DNA of 35,467 bases from Microcystis novacekii Mn_MB_F_20050700_S1. Lineage in GTDB: Bacteria; Cyanobacteriota; Cyanobacteriia; Cyanobacteriales; Microcystaceae. Shown here piece by piece: positions 1 through 8,725 of the stretch. The stretch spans positions 1 through 35,467 of the forward strand of contig SFAU01000117.1 in NCBI GenBank assembly GCA_007096045.1, given 5' to 3'. How positions within the stretch are numbered: position 1 is the first letter of the stretch; each line of letters begins with the position of its first letter. The notes under the pieces were generated by a model, which ran no database searches, was not told the origin of the DNA, and saw only the letters and a list, made by a program, of their open reading frames with translations. Position numbers and translations under genes: made by a program.

Positions 1-313
1 AACTGATAACTGATAACTGATAACTGAGAGGTGCAACCCTGGAAGTTCTTAAGTGCTATATTAAAGATCAAGAAAAGCCGTCGTAAAACGACGGGGTTTT
101 AACCCAAATTTTCGATAATCGTCTCTGGCAATAACTGACTTCCGGTCCCAGCAATTCTAAATTTGGGAAATTAGAATGAGTTGGCAGCTTGAAAAGGTCG
201 GTCAGGGTTGACCTTTTAAGTTGCACCAAGGAACTGAAGACCTTACTAGGCGGTTATTTCAGGCATTTGGCTGCTTATTTCAGGACTAAACGTTTCCCAC
301 GCTTGAGCTAACT
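1..313. other. Gene-free stretch with heptamer repeat and hairpins
   Basis: No convincing reading frame. It opens with about four tandem copies of the heptamer AACTGAT (about 1-29); the same unit in reverse complement (ATCAGTT) recurs at about 22151-22171. Three hairpins follow: an AT-rich one with arms about 154-164 and 168-177, one with arms AAAAGGTC (192-199) and GACCTTTT (210-217), and the strong one at 78-94 listed separately. The stretch lies downstream of the leftward purM gene. Confidence 0.6.
70..94 (-). terminator. Candidate intrinsic terminator downstream of purM
   Basis: Read on the minus strand, arms CCGTCGT and ACGACGG (94-88 and 84-78) form a perfect 7-bp stem with a 3-nt loop, followed by CTTTTCTT. 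This is the layout of a Rho-independent terminator for leftward transcription. It sits about 220 nt beyond the purM stop codon, with no other gene between, so it probably ends the purM transcript. The distance is long, so this remains inference. Confidence 0.5.
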
Positions 314-1339
314 TTAATTAAGCCCAACAATCTCCCCCTTGCCCGCAATCACTTCGCCGATTTGGTAGGCATTAATGCCAGAGGATTGTAGTTGATTAAT
401 AGTCGATCGAGCCAGATCTGATGGGACAATAATCACAAAACCGATACCCATATTAAAAGTATTAAACATGGCTTCTGCGCTAACCGAACCCATCTGGGCT
501 AACCATTGAAAAATCGGCAAAACCGGCCAACTTTCGCGGTAAATCTGCACAGAATGCCCTTTACCTAAGCAGCGGGGCAAATTTTCTGGGATGCCACCCC
601 CAGTAATGTGGGCCATGGCGTGAATATCTAACCCAGAGCGCAGCAGTTCTAGCACAGGTTTGACATAAAGTCTAGTGGGAGTTAACAAAACTTCACCTAA
701 GCTAGAGCCGGCCAAAATTGCGGGGCAATCTTGCCAATTTAAGCCCTGGGTGTCGATAATCTTACGAACAAGACTAAAACCGTTACTGTGAACTCCGCTA
801 CTGGCTAAACCGATAGCCACATCGCCGATTTGCACCTTACTGCCGTCGAGTAATTGACTTTTTTCGACAATACCGACGCAAAAACCCGCTAAATCGTACT
901 CTCCTGCCGAATAAAACCCCGGCATCTCCGCCGTTTCCCCTCCCAAAAGAGTACAACCACTATCACGACAGGCCCTAGCGATTCCCGATACCACTGCCGC
1001 TAACTGTGACGCTTCCAGTTTACCAGTGGCCAGATAATCCAAGAAAAATAAAGGTTCGGCCCCGGAGGTTAAGACATCGTTGACGCACATAGCCACCAGG
1101 TCAATTCCCACCGTATCATGGCAATTAAGACTATGGGCAATTTTCAGCTTGGTTCCCACACCATCAGTTCCCGATACTAACACCGGTTGCTGATAACCGG
1201 AAGGTAACTGAAAATAGCCGCCAAAACCGCCTAAACCGCCGATAACTTCAGGACGGAAGGTACTTTCCACATTTTGGCGAATTTTCTCGACAAAAGCGCG
1301 TCCTGCTTCCACATCCACGCCCGCTTCTTTATAATCCAT
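314..1339 (-). CDS. purM: Phosphoribosylformylglycinamidine cyclo-ligase (AIR synthetase)
   Basis: PurM catalyses the fifth step of de novo purine synthesis, the ATP-dependent cyclisation of FGAM to AIR in the cytosol. The sequence shows the family's N-terminal DYKEAGVD motif, the glycine-rich segment GGLGGFGG, the [11 protein letters not shown] nucleotide-binding stretch, the [16 protein letters not shown] block, [11 protein letters not shown], and [14 protein letters not shown]. These run in the normal PurM order. A TTG nine codons further upstream would extend the protein, but the ATG at 1339 starts directly at MDYKEAGVD, as in most homologues, giving 341 residues, the usual length. It is transcribed leftward and alone; the next gene rightward is divergent. 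Nothing looks damaged. Confidence 0.96.
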   Translation of the reverse strand: MDYKEAGVDVEAGRAFVEKIRQNVESTFRPEVIGGLGGFGGYFQLPSGYQQPVLVSGTDGVGTKLKIAHSLNCHDTVGIDLVAMCVNDVLTSGAEPLFFLDYLATGKLEASQLAAVVSGIARACRDSGCTLLGGETAEMPGFYSAGEYDLAGFCVGIVEKSQLLDGSKVQIGDVAIGLASSGVHSNGFSLVRKIIDTQGLNWQDCPAILAGSSLGEVLLTPTRLYVKPVLELLRSGLDIHAMAHITGGGIPENLPRCLGKGHSVQIYRESWPVLPIFQWLAQMGSVSAEAMFNTFNMGIGFVIIVPSDLARSTINQLQSSGINAYQIGEVIAGKGEIVGLN

Positions 1340-1616
1340 GCCCAATTGACCGATTGTATCTCTCAAATTTTACCCAGATTTCGGTCCCATGGGAATTATA
1401 AATTAGGAATTATGAATTGGGAAGTGGGGAGGAAAGGGTGCGTGAGACGGAAAATTGCTGCTTTGACTCGAAGGTGACAATCCGTCGTAACGCAGCACCT
1501 ATCATCGACTCATCAACTAAGTAGCCGGTTACAATTAAAGATAAAATACAGAGAACCAGAAGCCTACGCCACTATCTAACAATTAATTGAGATTACTTAA
1601 TTAGGAGTTTAGCAAA

Positions 1617-1907
1617 ATGTCTAACGAAACGGTCACTTATTCCCTTGAGGCTGTCTTGACAAGGATTGAGGGGAAAATCGACTTTTTACAAAGAGATGTC
1701 AACGAGCGTTTAAACAAGCTAGAGATAGGACAATCAGAATTAAGAGGGGACATTAAAGCTTTAGATGAGCGACTAACCGCAGAAATTAAAGGGTTAACTG
1801 CAAGAGTCGCTGATCAGGAATTTACCAATCGGGGGATTCTGATAGCTTTGGTTGTTGCCATTTTAGGAGGAGCGGCCAAAATTTTTGGTTTTCTCCCCAA
1901 TCCTTGA
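1617..1907 (+). CDS. Small hypothetical protein: coiled coil plus C-terminal membrane helix
   Basis: Not recognised as a named family. The 96-residue product has a charged N-terminal two-thirds (about residues 10-68) with heptad-like spacing of I/L/V, predicted by eye to be a coiled coil. A hydrophobic segment follows (about 72-92, including ILIALVVAILGGAAKIFGF), probably one membrane-spanning helix or tail anchor. The start has a recognisable ribosome binding site, TTAGGAG, nine bases before the ATG. Small proteins of this layout are common in cyanobacterial genomes and are usually annotated as hypothetical. It is divergent from purM. A HIP1 octamer overlaps the end of the gene region (1910-1917). 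Confidence 0.7.
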   Translation: MSNETVTYSLEAVLTRIEGKIDFLQRDVNERLNKLEIGQSELRGDIKALDERLTAEIKGLTARVADQEFTNRGILIALVVAILGGAAKIFGFLPNP

Positions 1908-2054
1908 CAGCGATCGCATAATGTTTGAAGAAATTAACGCCCAATTGAAACGGCTAAAAAATTAAACTACTCGACGGCAAAAATAAGGATTAAATTGCAT
2001 AAAATCTGTAAATAGGCCATTTAATTAATTATTATTCATTCTTAATTCTCCTGA

Positions 2055-2075
2055 CTACTGGCTACTGGCTACTGA
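2055..2075. repeat. Heptamer tandem repeat (CTACTGG)
   Basis: Three tandem copies of CTACTGG (the last ends in A) lie between the small membrane protein gene and radC. Short heptamer repeats of this kind are known in cyanobacteria as STRR sequences. No function can be assigned. Confidence 0.6.
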
Positions 2076-2115
2076 CTCCTAACCCTAACAACAATCTTTT
2101 ATTTTTACAAGGGGT

Positions 2116-2847
2116 CTAATCTTCTTGGGGATATTTTTCCCAAAGCTCTGTGATTTGGCGAAGACTTTGGAAGTTGCCATTACCGAGGATCAAATGATCT
2201 AAGAGAGGAATGGCTAGATAGGTAGCTCCCTGTAATAATTGTTCTGTGAGTAAAATATCGTCTTGACTAGGCACAAGTGACCCAGTGGGGTGATTATGGG
2301 CGATAATTAACTTAGTAGCTGATTGTTTCACTACTTCTCGAAAGATTTCTCGCGGATGTACCAGTGTTTCTGTGGCTGTGCCGATAGTAATCACTTTTAG
2401 TGCGATTAACTGATTTTTGACATCGAGTAAAATAACGGCGAAACGTTCCTGAGACTGATACATTAGTTCGTGGCCAAGGATAGCGGCAGCGGTATCGGGA
2501 CTATCGATCACCATTTTTTCCGTCGGTCGTCGTTGAAAAGCTCGTTTTCCCAATTCGATCGCCGCTAGAATAGTAGTGGCCTTAGCCGGTCCAATGCCAT
2601 GAATAGCGGTTAATTCTTGGGGGTGAATATCCCTCAAAACATCCAAAGGATCCCGGCGATATTTACTCAATTCGTTGAGAATATGCTGTCCTAAACCCAC
2701 CGCTGACAGTTTCCCCTTACCTTGACCTGTAGCCAGTAAAATCGCTAATAATTCGGCGTTACTGAGGTTTTTCGCCCCGACGCTGATTAAACGTTCCCTT
2801 GGTCTTTCACTGACAGGAATATCGGCAATTCTTAAGCTGTAGGTCAT
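2116..2847 (-). CDS. radC: RadC family JAB-domain protein
   Basis: The 243-residue protein has the RadC layout. An N-terminal helix-hairpin-helix region (about 1-110) includes [23 protein letters not shown] and the HhH motif [22 protein letters not shown]-terminal JAB/MPN+ metalloprotease-like domain follows, with the metal motif [14 protein letters not shown] (about 184-197) and an upstream conserved Glu region. Length and order match the family. RadC proteins were once linked to recombinational repair, but that role has been withdrawn for E. coli; their function in free-living bacteria is unsettled, and they often sit in mobile regions. The gene stands alone here, and its start matches the usual [21 protein letters not shown]-terminus. 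Confidence 0.95.
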   Translation of the reverse strand: MTYSLRIADIPVSERPRERLISVGAKNLSNAELLAILLATGQGKGKLSAVGLGQHILNELSKYRRDPLDVLRDIHPQELTAIHGIGPAKATTILAAIELGKRAFQRRPTEKMVIDSPDTAAAILGHELMYQSQERFAVILLDVKNQLIALKVITIGTATETLVHPREIFREVVKQSATKLIIAHNHPTGSLVPSQDDILLTEQLLQGATYLAIPLLDHLILGNGNFQSLRQITELWEKYPQED

Positions 2848-2988
2848 GGGAGTGGCAGGCTACCGCGATAAAATTCCATCATCGAAAAATTGGGTCTGAA
2901 ACCCCGCCGTTTTAGGTTGGCTTTACTATAAATATATGGGGACACTTTACTTAATTTTATCACAAGAGGGAAATTTAATCTCTCTAAG

Positions 2989-3049
2989 CGCACGCCTGTT
3001 CTCGTCGGCTTGTATGTAAAGTTTTATGTACGGATTCAACATTTCTGTG
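2989..3049 (+). repeat. Dispersed 61-bp repeat, copy 1
   Basis: Aligns without gaps to 3154-3214 at 52 of 61 positions. A core of the same repeat (GTAAAGTT...GGATTCAACACTTCTG) appears again at about 25786-25816. Probably the end of a non-autonomous mobile element or IS relic; no transposase is nearby. Confidence 0.7.
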
Positions 3050-3153
3050 TCAGAACAAAAGCATGGTACGAAAGATAAGAAAAAGAATGACTATCCTGTT
3101 CTCAATACAAGGCTGTTCGTACTTATCTGGCTCCATTTAATTTTCGATCAAAT

Positions 3154-3214
3154 CGAACGCCTGTTCTCCTCAGCTTGTGTGTAAAGTTTTATTGCCGGAT
3201 TCAACACTTCTGCG
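3154..3214 (+). repeat. Dispersed 61-bp repeat, copy 2
   Basis: Second copy in the same orientation as 2989-3049, 165 bp downstream, 52/61 identical. The shared core with 25786-25816 runs from GTAAAGTT to CACTTCTG. Confidence 0.7.
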
Positions 3215-3276
3215 AAAAACAGTTACCTGTAAGTGATGCTAATAAATACAGTTGAAAAAACTCAGTTATATTCAGG

Positions 3277-3293
3277 GACGACTTTAAGTCGTC
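3277..3293. promoter_or_regulatory. 17-bp palindrome upstream of the sigma factor gene
   Basis: GACGACTT-T-AAGTCGTC is a perfect inverted repeat with a single central base. It lies 75 bp before the GTG start of the sigma gene, a suitable place for an operator or a 5'-UTR hairpin. There is no protein evidence for a binding factor; the role is inference. Confidence 0.35.
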
Positions 3294-3367
3294 ATTACGA
3301 ACAGGGAAGCTGGTCAACTGGACTTTATTAGTAATTTAGTTCTACTACGTTTTTTCGAGGGTGAATA

Positions 3368-4213
3368 GTGATCAAGTCAAAATACTTATTGTCGATTTCT
3401 TTAGATAGAGAAATCGACAATTTTTTCGGGGAATCTAGCCAGTTTAAAACAGTAAATCACGATAAATATGAGGATTTTTGGCGAGTATGGCAATCAGAAC
3501 AAGATTATTTTTATAAACTTTGTCTAAAGTGGATGGGGAATAATTCTCATGATGCGGAAGATGTGATACATGAGTCAATGATCCACGCTTGGAATAAATG
3601 GCAAAAATCTGCTAATGAAATCAGGAATTTAAAGGGGTGGTTACGGAGAATCATATATAACTTCTGCATAGATATTATCAGAAAACGCAAACGAGAAGCC
3701 GAAACAATTGACAATATTGATGAACTTAAATTGTCAGATAGTGCGGTATTTATTTCTCAGTCGTATATTAGTAATAGTGAAACTAATATTTTAGAGCGAG
3801 AAACACACATTTACATCGAGCATTTAATTCAATCATTGCCAAAGAAATTGAGCCAACCTTTTATTTTATTCTGTCGCCATGATAATTCCTATGGAGAGGT
3901 GGCTAAAAAACTCGCTATTTCTGAGTCAAACGCTCGTAAACTAATTCAAAGTGCCAAAAAAATCTTAAAAGATGAACTAGAAAAATATTGGTCTGGGGAA
4001 TGTACAAATTTTACTTCTACAGACCCTTTTACTATCCTTGAAAAGGATGTTTATCTAGAAGAAAACTTTGAATCTAATCAAACTGTAATGAGTCAGTGGG
4101 AATCATCTAGACCCATCGCCAGCAAATCAGAAAAAATTAGCCATGAGATAACAGCAATATGTTTGGAAAAACCGTTACATCATTGGTGCATTTCACCCTA
4201 TTTTCTGGGCTAG
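3368..4213 (+). CDS. ECF-like sigma-70 family RNA polymerase sigma factor
   Basis: A 281-residue group 4 (ECF-like) sigma factor. Region 2 spans about residues 42-108, with the core-binding stretch HDAEDVIHESMIHAWNKW (2.2) and the promoter-melting/-10 part WLRRIIYNFCIDIIRKRKRE. Region 4 spans about 150-205, with the helix-turn-helix YGEVAKKLAISESNARKLIQSAKKIL. Regions 1 and 3 are absent, as expected for ECF. The tail of about 70 residues beyond region 4 is extra for the class and ends in the overlap with the next gene. The GTG start is chosen because GAGGG lies six bases upstream. No anti-sigma factor is evident. The 55-bp overlap with the downstream TPR gene implies a common transcript and coupled translation. 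Confidence 0.88.
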   Translation: MIKSKYLLSISLDREIDNFFGESSQFKTVNHDKYEDFWRVWQSEQDYFYKLCLKWMGNNSHDAEDVIHESMIHAWNKWQKSANEIRNLKGWLRRIIYNFCIDIIRKRKREAETIDNIDELKLSDSAVFISQSYISNSETNILERETHIYIEHLIQSLPKKLSQPFILFCRHDNSYGEVAKKLAISESNARKLIQSAKKILKDELEKYWSGECTNFTSTDPFTILEKDVYLEENFESNQTVMSQWESSRPIASKSEKISHEITAICLEKPLHHWCISPYFLG

Positions 4214-5757
4214 AAATAAATGCTCAGATACTTACCGAAGAAAAGTCAGCTAGACAATCGGAGAAACTCATTTCTCTGAGTAAATATGTACAGAAATATC
4301 CTCAAGGATGGAAAAAAAGATTAGAACTCGCTAATTTACTTTACCAGACAGGAAACTGGCAACAAGCAGTTACAGAATACGGTCAAGTCATTGAACGACA
4401 ACCTCAATTAATAGAGGTGCGGCTCAAACTGGCTAAAATCTTGCAGTTAATGGGACTCAAAAAAGAGGCAAAAGAAGCCTATGAAAAAGCCTTATTTTTG
4501 TCTGAAAATGAAGCAAATCAGCATCATATAAAAGGACTAATTGCCTTTTGTGTAGATGAGAATGATGAGGCAATTATTGCCTTGAATTTAGCCACCAATT
4601 TAGAACCTGACAAAGCAGTTCACTGGTTAGCTTTAGCCCAGATATATCAAGTTGGAGAAAACCCCCTTGGTACTCTCAGTGCCTCAAAACAAATTTTGTC
4701 CATCAACCCAGATGATATTGTAGCTTTGCTGAACAGTTATGACGCGCTTGCTGAGGTGGGGGATATTCAAGCCGCTAGAGAGACCTTAAACAGGCTTATA
4801 GAGTTAGCTGGAGATGATTTTGGGGTACTACAAAGACAAATAGAACAACGCTGTCAGATGAGATTGGTTTCTGGTGAAGAAGGGAAACAAACCAAAAAAA
4901 TGATAACCTCTCTACTGCGACTGACTCCTGATGGGGTTGGGGCTTATAATGCCTTAGCCTACTATCATATTTTACGAGGAGATTGGCGGCAGGGTGTAGA
5001 AGTGTTAGCTAACTTTACCGCAGAACACCCTCAGCATCCCTATAGTTGGTATTTCTATGGGCGATGTTTATCTAACACGGGAGACTATCAGAAAGCAGTG
5101 CAGATGATAGAGAAAGCCTATCGTCTCTATCCCGATGATTGTGAGATTTATCGGGGTTTGTGTGAAATTTTACCCCTCGCTAATTCCCCTCTAATGAAAG
5201 AGCAGACTATAGTTGAGGAAATGTTACAGCGTTTTCCTCAACGTTGGAGTATTTGGGCAACTGCGGGGCGAGTATTAGTAGAGCATTTTCAAGAGATTGA
5301 ACGAGGTTGTCAGCTTTCTCAACAAGGTATCGAATTACAACCCGAATTAGCTGATGCTTGGTTTCGTCATGGACGGGTTTTAGCCTTAGCGGGTAAACAC
5401 CGGGAAGCGGTAGAGACATATTTGAAGGGATGGACGCTTGTACCCGTCGGCGGCTATCTCCTCTCCGCACCGGCTGCGGTGTGGTTAGGAGAGAGTTATA
5501 AGGCTATAAAAGACACTAAAACCAGTCAAGCATGGTGGAAAGCGGCTGTTGAGCAATGTCAGGAATTGAGGACATTTAATCCAGCGGCGGCTAATTACTG
5601 GTTGGGGAGGGCTTTGCTAGGGTTGGGGGACAAATTGGGAGCAATGGAGGCCTATCAACGCGCTTTGAGTCAGCAGTTGTTGTATCCCATTCGTGGGGAG
5701 GTCGAGAAAAGTGCGCGACGGCTCAAAGGCAAGAAGGGTAAGGCTTCTAGAGGATAA
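4159..5757 (+). CDS. Tetratricopeptide repeat protein
   Basis: A 532-residue helical-repeat protein made almost entirely of TPR-like units. Clear ones lie at about 45-140 (NWQQAVTEYGQVIERQPQ, LKKEAKEAYEKALFL), 150-215, 265-330 (GDYQKAVQMIEKAYRLYPDD), 395-425 (GKHREAVETYLKGW) and 480-515 (GDKLGAMEAYQRALSQ). No enzyme domain or signal peptide is obvious. TPR proteins are protein-protein scaffolds. The start lies inside the sigma gene in the -1 frame; upstream the frame is closed by a stop at 4144, so ATG 4159 is the first possible start, with a weak GAG about 11 bases before it. The overlap suggests coupling with the sigma factor, and the TPR protein may regulate it or act as its partner (inference). 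Composition is like the host genome, unlike the gene that follows. Confidence 0.85.
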   Translation: MFGKTVTSLVHFTLFSGLEINAQILTEEKSARQSEKLISLSKYVQKYPQGWKKRLELANLLYQTGNWQQAVTEYGQVIERQPQLIEVRLKLAKILQLMGLKKEAKEAYEKALFLSENEANQHHIKGLIAFCVDENDEAIIALNLATNLEPDKAVHWLALAQIYQVGENPLGTLSASKQILSINPDDIVALLNSYDALAEVGDIQAARETLNRLIELAGDDFGVLQRQIEQRCQMRLVSGEEGKQTKKMITSLLRLTPDGVGAYNALAYYHILRGDWRQGVEVLANFTAEHPQHPYSWYFYGRCLSNTGDYQKAVQMIEKAYRLYPDDCEIYRGLCEILPLANSPLMKEQTIVEEMLQRFPQRWSIWATAGRVLVEHFQEIERGCQLSQQGIELQPELADAWFRHGRVLALAGKHREAVETYLKGWTLVPVGGYLLSAPAAVWLGESYKAIKDTKTSQAWWKAAVEQCQELRTFNPAAANYWLGRALLGLGDKLGAMEAYQRALSQQLLYPIRGEVEKSARRLKGKKGKASRG

Positions 5758-5870
5758 TGTCCGATTTTGAGGGAGAAAATTTGCCCGTAACTCAAAAAAT
5801 TCCCAAATTGGGGCGGGGGAACGTCTTAATAGTTAGTTAGTTAATTGTATGACCCTGAAGAAGGAGGAAC

Positions 5871-8669
5871 ATGACGGACATCGATGACAAAACCAAGAGT
5901 GACATCCCTCCGGAAATAGCGGACACCGTTGCAATGTTTCAAATGCCGCCCCTGGAAACCCTGGGAATACCGGAACCGATAGAAATGCCTGATTCCTCGA
6001 CCTTACCGGCCGAAGACCCGCTGCCAAATCCGTGCCCCTATGTTGATGCTGGGTCTTTGGTGGCATTCACGACGTTTAAATCGAAATTGCCAACCGAGTT
6101 GCTTGCCGATGACGACCGGATACTAGTCGATGGGAAATCTCAAGCGGCGACAGCCGAATCGGTAATGGCCGCCGCAAGCAAGGCCGTGTTTATGGCGCTC
6201 TCCGGTCCGATGACTGATGACTACCGCGACGCGGAGCGTGCCGCAGGACTCGACGAGACGCTCGGTCATCTGGATCGTGTTGTAAAAGGCATAAGCCGTC
6301 TCGCCGCATCCACTTCTCGAGCGCAGAGGATTGTTGACCTAAACGATATCGAACCGACAGCCCTGGCCGCGCTGGATGATGCCTGCGAGTGCGTCTTCGC
6401 TCCGGCGGGCTATCAATTTGAGACCTTCCCGCATTTCTTCAAACTCCTGCATTGCGCGGCACAGATTTTCTTGTTGCTAGACGGCGACACAGAGGCGTGT
6501 CAGGCGGCGGAAGACCTCTCGCGGTTCATCGGCGACACAGATCAGGAGGTGCCTGCAATAGTGAAGGCATGCAAGACCTTCCATGTACGCGCCGAATCCT
6601 ATCTGCATAAGGTCTATCAGACTGCCTTCGATCAACGTATGAGTATGGTCGGAGTGGACTACACCGGCGATCTGGAAAACCTGACCGTGATGGATCGGGC
6701 TTCCGCTCGCAGCCTCAGCTTTACCGTCCCGCGAACAGATGCAACGCAAGCCGCAGGTTTTGCTCTCTCGAGAACCGTTGGCTACCGCGTCGCGCAGAAC
6801 TACACCGACACCCTGTTGGTGCGTGAGACGGCACACCTGCTGAACACGGTCTTCAACCAGCCGACGGATCACGTCGAAAGCTACTGCCAGCCGGATCTCC
6901 CGTACCTGAATCTCGGCGATACGCTGTCGCTCAGGTACAACGTGGAGACCGAGGATGCCGCGAGCGAGAAACAAGGCTCAGCTGAGCGTGATTTAGAGTT
7001 TGTCAAAGCGCTGGCTAAACGGGAAGCGATCGATCTCCTCGGCGATGAGATCGGTGAGGTTCAAGCGAGGGACAACGTGCTTGCCGAGCTTGTGATGGAA
7101 CACAAGAATGTCGGCGACTACCTTCTGACCTTGACTAACCAATCGATCTCGACCTTCGCTAGCACGCTGGCTCAGGACGCGATCAAGACCTACCTAATCG
7201 AGCCGAGGCAGGTTGAGAAGGTGGTCAGCGGCGTTCTTCAGAAGGTCGATTGGAGTAAGGCGTCGCCGCTTAAATACCTGTTTTCCACCACCGCCACCGC
7301 GCTGCTAGGTCCGATTACCGCCATGGGCGTCGATCTTATCTTCAGTCTCATTTTCCCGAAAACCGAATTGACTGAAGCGCTCATAAAGGAAATGATTGGT
7401 GAGGCGATCGCGGATTCCTTGGGAGAATCCAATCGAAAGCAACTCATTCTCGACATTAAGAAATACGGTACCACGGCCGAACTAGCGGCGGCACACATCG
7501 CGGATGCTAAACCACCGTCGAACGGACAATCGGGATTGTTGCAGCCAGCGTACACCGAAGCGGTCGCTGTTACTAATCGAGCCTTCACGGATTTAACCCC
7601 GCAATCGAACATCAAGACACATATCGATTCCCGAATATATACACTTTCCTTGTGGATGGAGGCGGTCGATTGCTTGTCGAAAGAGGCGACAACCTATTTA
7701 AAGGCGGATGGGCTCGGGCAAAACGCCAAAGCAGCGATCATACAACAAGTCGAACGAGAATTGAGTATGTGTACTACCTCCTTTCAGACGATTTGTAACT
7801 GGATCAACGACAAAATCTGGCATAATCGCTTTCACTACTTTCCTGAAGTGTATTGGTTCTTTGACGGGGGAGATACTGTCTACGATCGTAAGAAAGAGTC
7901 GAGCAAATGGATCACGGAGTGTCTGAGAGGCAATTATGGCAGAGTGGAGAAATATTGCGCGGCTCTCACTCTGGGTCATGTGATGAACTACCTTCAACTC
8001 CGGTACATACAGGTCAAACTAGACTCGCTTGTGCAGCAGTGGAACAACACGTTCAACACAAAGATACCTGGTACTAACAACGCAATGACCTCGTGGCTCA
8101 ATCATTACACCAGGGATCTATCTTATTACGCGAACGACACCCTTCGTTATAATGGATACACTAAACGTGTCCATCAAGTCGTCGATGTGGGTCGTTACAA
8201 ATTGAGCCAATATCCTAAGAGCGACCTGGATTGGCTTTGCTACCTCGAAGATGTTAACGGCAAGAGACTTTATCTGCGACCGGGTAGCCATGCCGATCTG
8301 ACTGGCGCGGGACTCGGCCGGTTGCGGTATCTAGGTGTCGGACTTGGTCTTTACGCGTTCTTGTGGACGGAAAAAGACTTTGGCAAATACTTCGTCGATG
8401 AAGAAGTGACATACCGGGATCAGTTTGGGAATATTGTCAGGAAGAAACGGCCTGTTGAGAAACGCAAAGGCAGTGCGTGTCAATTTAATGACGGTTATCG
8501 GCTGTATGATATGACCTGGTTGACTGTGCCGATCAAAAGCGCGGTCATTGCCTACGATTTCACGCGCCGGCACGGCAACTTTACCTGGATTCCGCCGATG
8601 AAAGTCATCGGTGAGGGACTGACAAAGACCGCGGAACCCCCTGATGTCATCGATTTCAGGATATTCTGA
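5871..8669 (+). CDS. Large protein of unknown family, GC-rich; possible pore-forming/toxin-like helical protein
   Basis: No family recognised with confidence. The 932-residue product starts 11 bases after a perfect AAGGAGG. It has no signal peptide; residues 1-55 are Pro/Asp-rich and probably disordered. About 90-450 are largely helical, with a hydrophobic helix at 192-203. A central hydrophobic stretch (468-496, including TATALLGPITAMGVDLIFSL) is followed by an amphipathic helix and a Cys/Trp/Tyr-rich region (about 580-760). The C-terminus (about 785-932) looks beta-rich. The hydrophobic helix plus following ALIKEMIGEAIADSL faintly recalls the N-terminal helical bundle of Cry-type delta-endotoxins; this is an impression, not a match. 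Codon use is markedly GC-rich against AT-richer neighbours, suggesting recent acquisition. It sits 113 bp after the TPR gene on the same strand, so the sigma factor may control it. Confidence 0.85.
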   Translation: MTDIDDKTKSDIPPEIADTVAMFQMPPLETLGIPEPIEMPDSSTLPAEDPLPNPCPYVDAGSLVAFTTFKSKLPTELLADDDRILVDGKSQAATAESVMAAASKAVFMALSGPMTDDYRDAERAAGLDETLGHLDRVVKGISRLAASTSRAQRIVDLNDIEPTALAALDDACECVFAPAGYQFETFPHFFKLLHCAAQIFLLLDGDTEACQAAEDLSRFIGDTDQEVPAIVKACKTFHVRAESYLHKVYQTAFDQRMSMVGVDYTGDLENLTVMDRASARSLSFTVPRTDATQAAGFALSRTVGYRVAQNYTDTLLVRETAHLLNTVFNQPTDHVESYCQPDLPYLNLGDTLSLRYNVETEDAASEKQGSAERDLEFVKALAKREAIDLLGDEIGEVQARDNVLAELVMEHKNVGDYLLTLTNQSISTFASTLAQDAIKTYLIEPRQVEKVVSGVLQKVDWSKASPLKYLFSTTATALLGPITAMGVDLIFSLIFPKTELTEALIKEMIGEAIADSLGESNRKQLILDIKKYGTTAELAAAHIADAKPPSNGQSGLLQPAYTEAVAVTNRAFTDLTPQSNIKTHIDSRIYTLSLWMEAVDCLSKEATTYLKADGLGQNAKAAIIQQVERELSMCTTSFQTICNWINDKIWHNRFHYFPEVYWFFDGGDTVYDRKKESSKWITECLRGNYGRVEKYCAALTLGHVMNYLQLRYIQVKLDSLVQQWNNTFNTKIPGTNNAMTSWLNHYTRDLSYYANDTLRYNGYTKRVHQVVDVGRYKLSQYPKSDLDWLCYLEDVNGKRLYLRPGSHADLTGAGLGRLRYLGVGLGLYAFLWTEKDFGKYFVDEEVTYRDQFGNIVRKKRPVEKRKGSACQFNDGYRLYDMTWLTVPIKSAVIAYDFTRRHGNFTWIPPMKVIGEGLTKTAEPPDVIDFRIF

Positions 8670-8725
8670 TCCAGCAGCAACTAAACCAGAACGGGTACAA
8701 CCGAATCGCGGAGTTTAATAATCTA

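Larger units (their letters stand above)
2848..3367. other. Gene-free 520 bp between radC and the sigma factor gene
   Basis: No reading frame supported in either direction. It holds two copies of a 61-bp dispersed repeat (2989-3049 and 3154-3214) and a palindrome at 3277-3293, each listed separately. The promoters of radC (leftward) and of the sigma factor gene (rightward) must lie here, but no clear -35/-10 pair stands out. Confidence 0.6.

Noticed and set aside
1921-1965. 15-codon frame (MFEEINAQLKRLKN) after the small membrane protein
   Set aside because: Too short, no ribosome binding site, overlapped by a HIP1-containing intergenic sequence; perhaps a gene relic but not supportable.
4165-4173. 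Canonical -1 slippery heptamer between sigma and TPR genes
   Set aside because: Only five A follow GG; the X-XXY-YYZ pattern is not met, so coupling by overlap is preferred.
6477-6974. 165-codon open frame on the minus strand inside the 932-aa gene
   Set aside because: It lies antisense within a GC-rich gene, where long spurious frames are common, lacks a ribosome binding site, and the sense frame has the strong AAGGAGG start.
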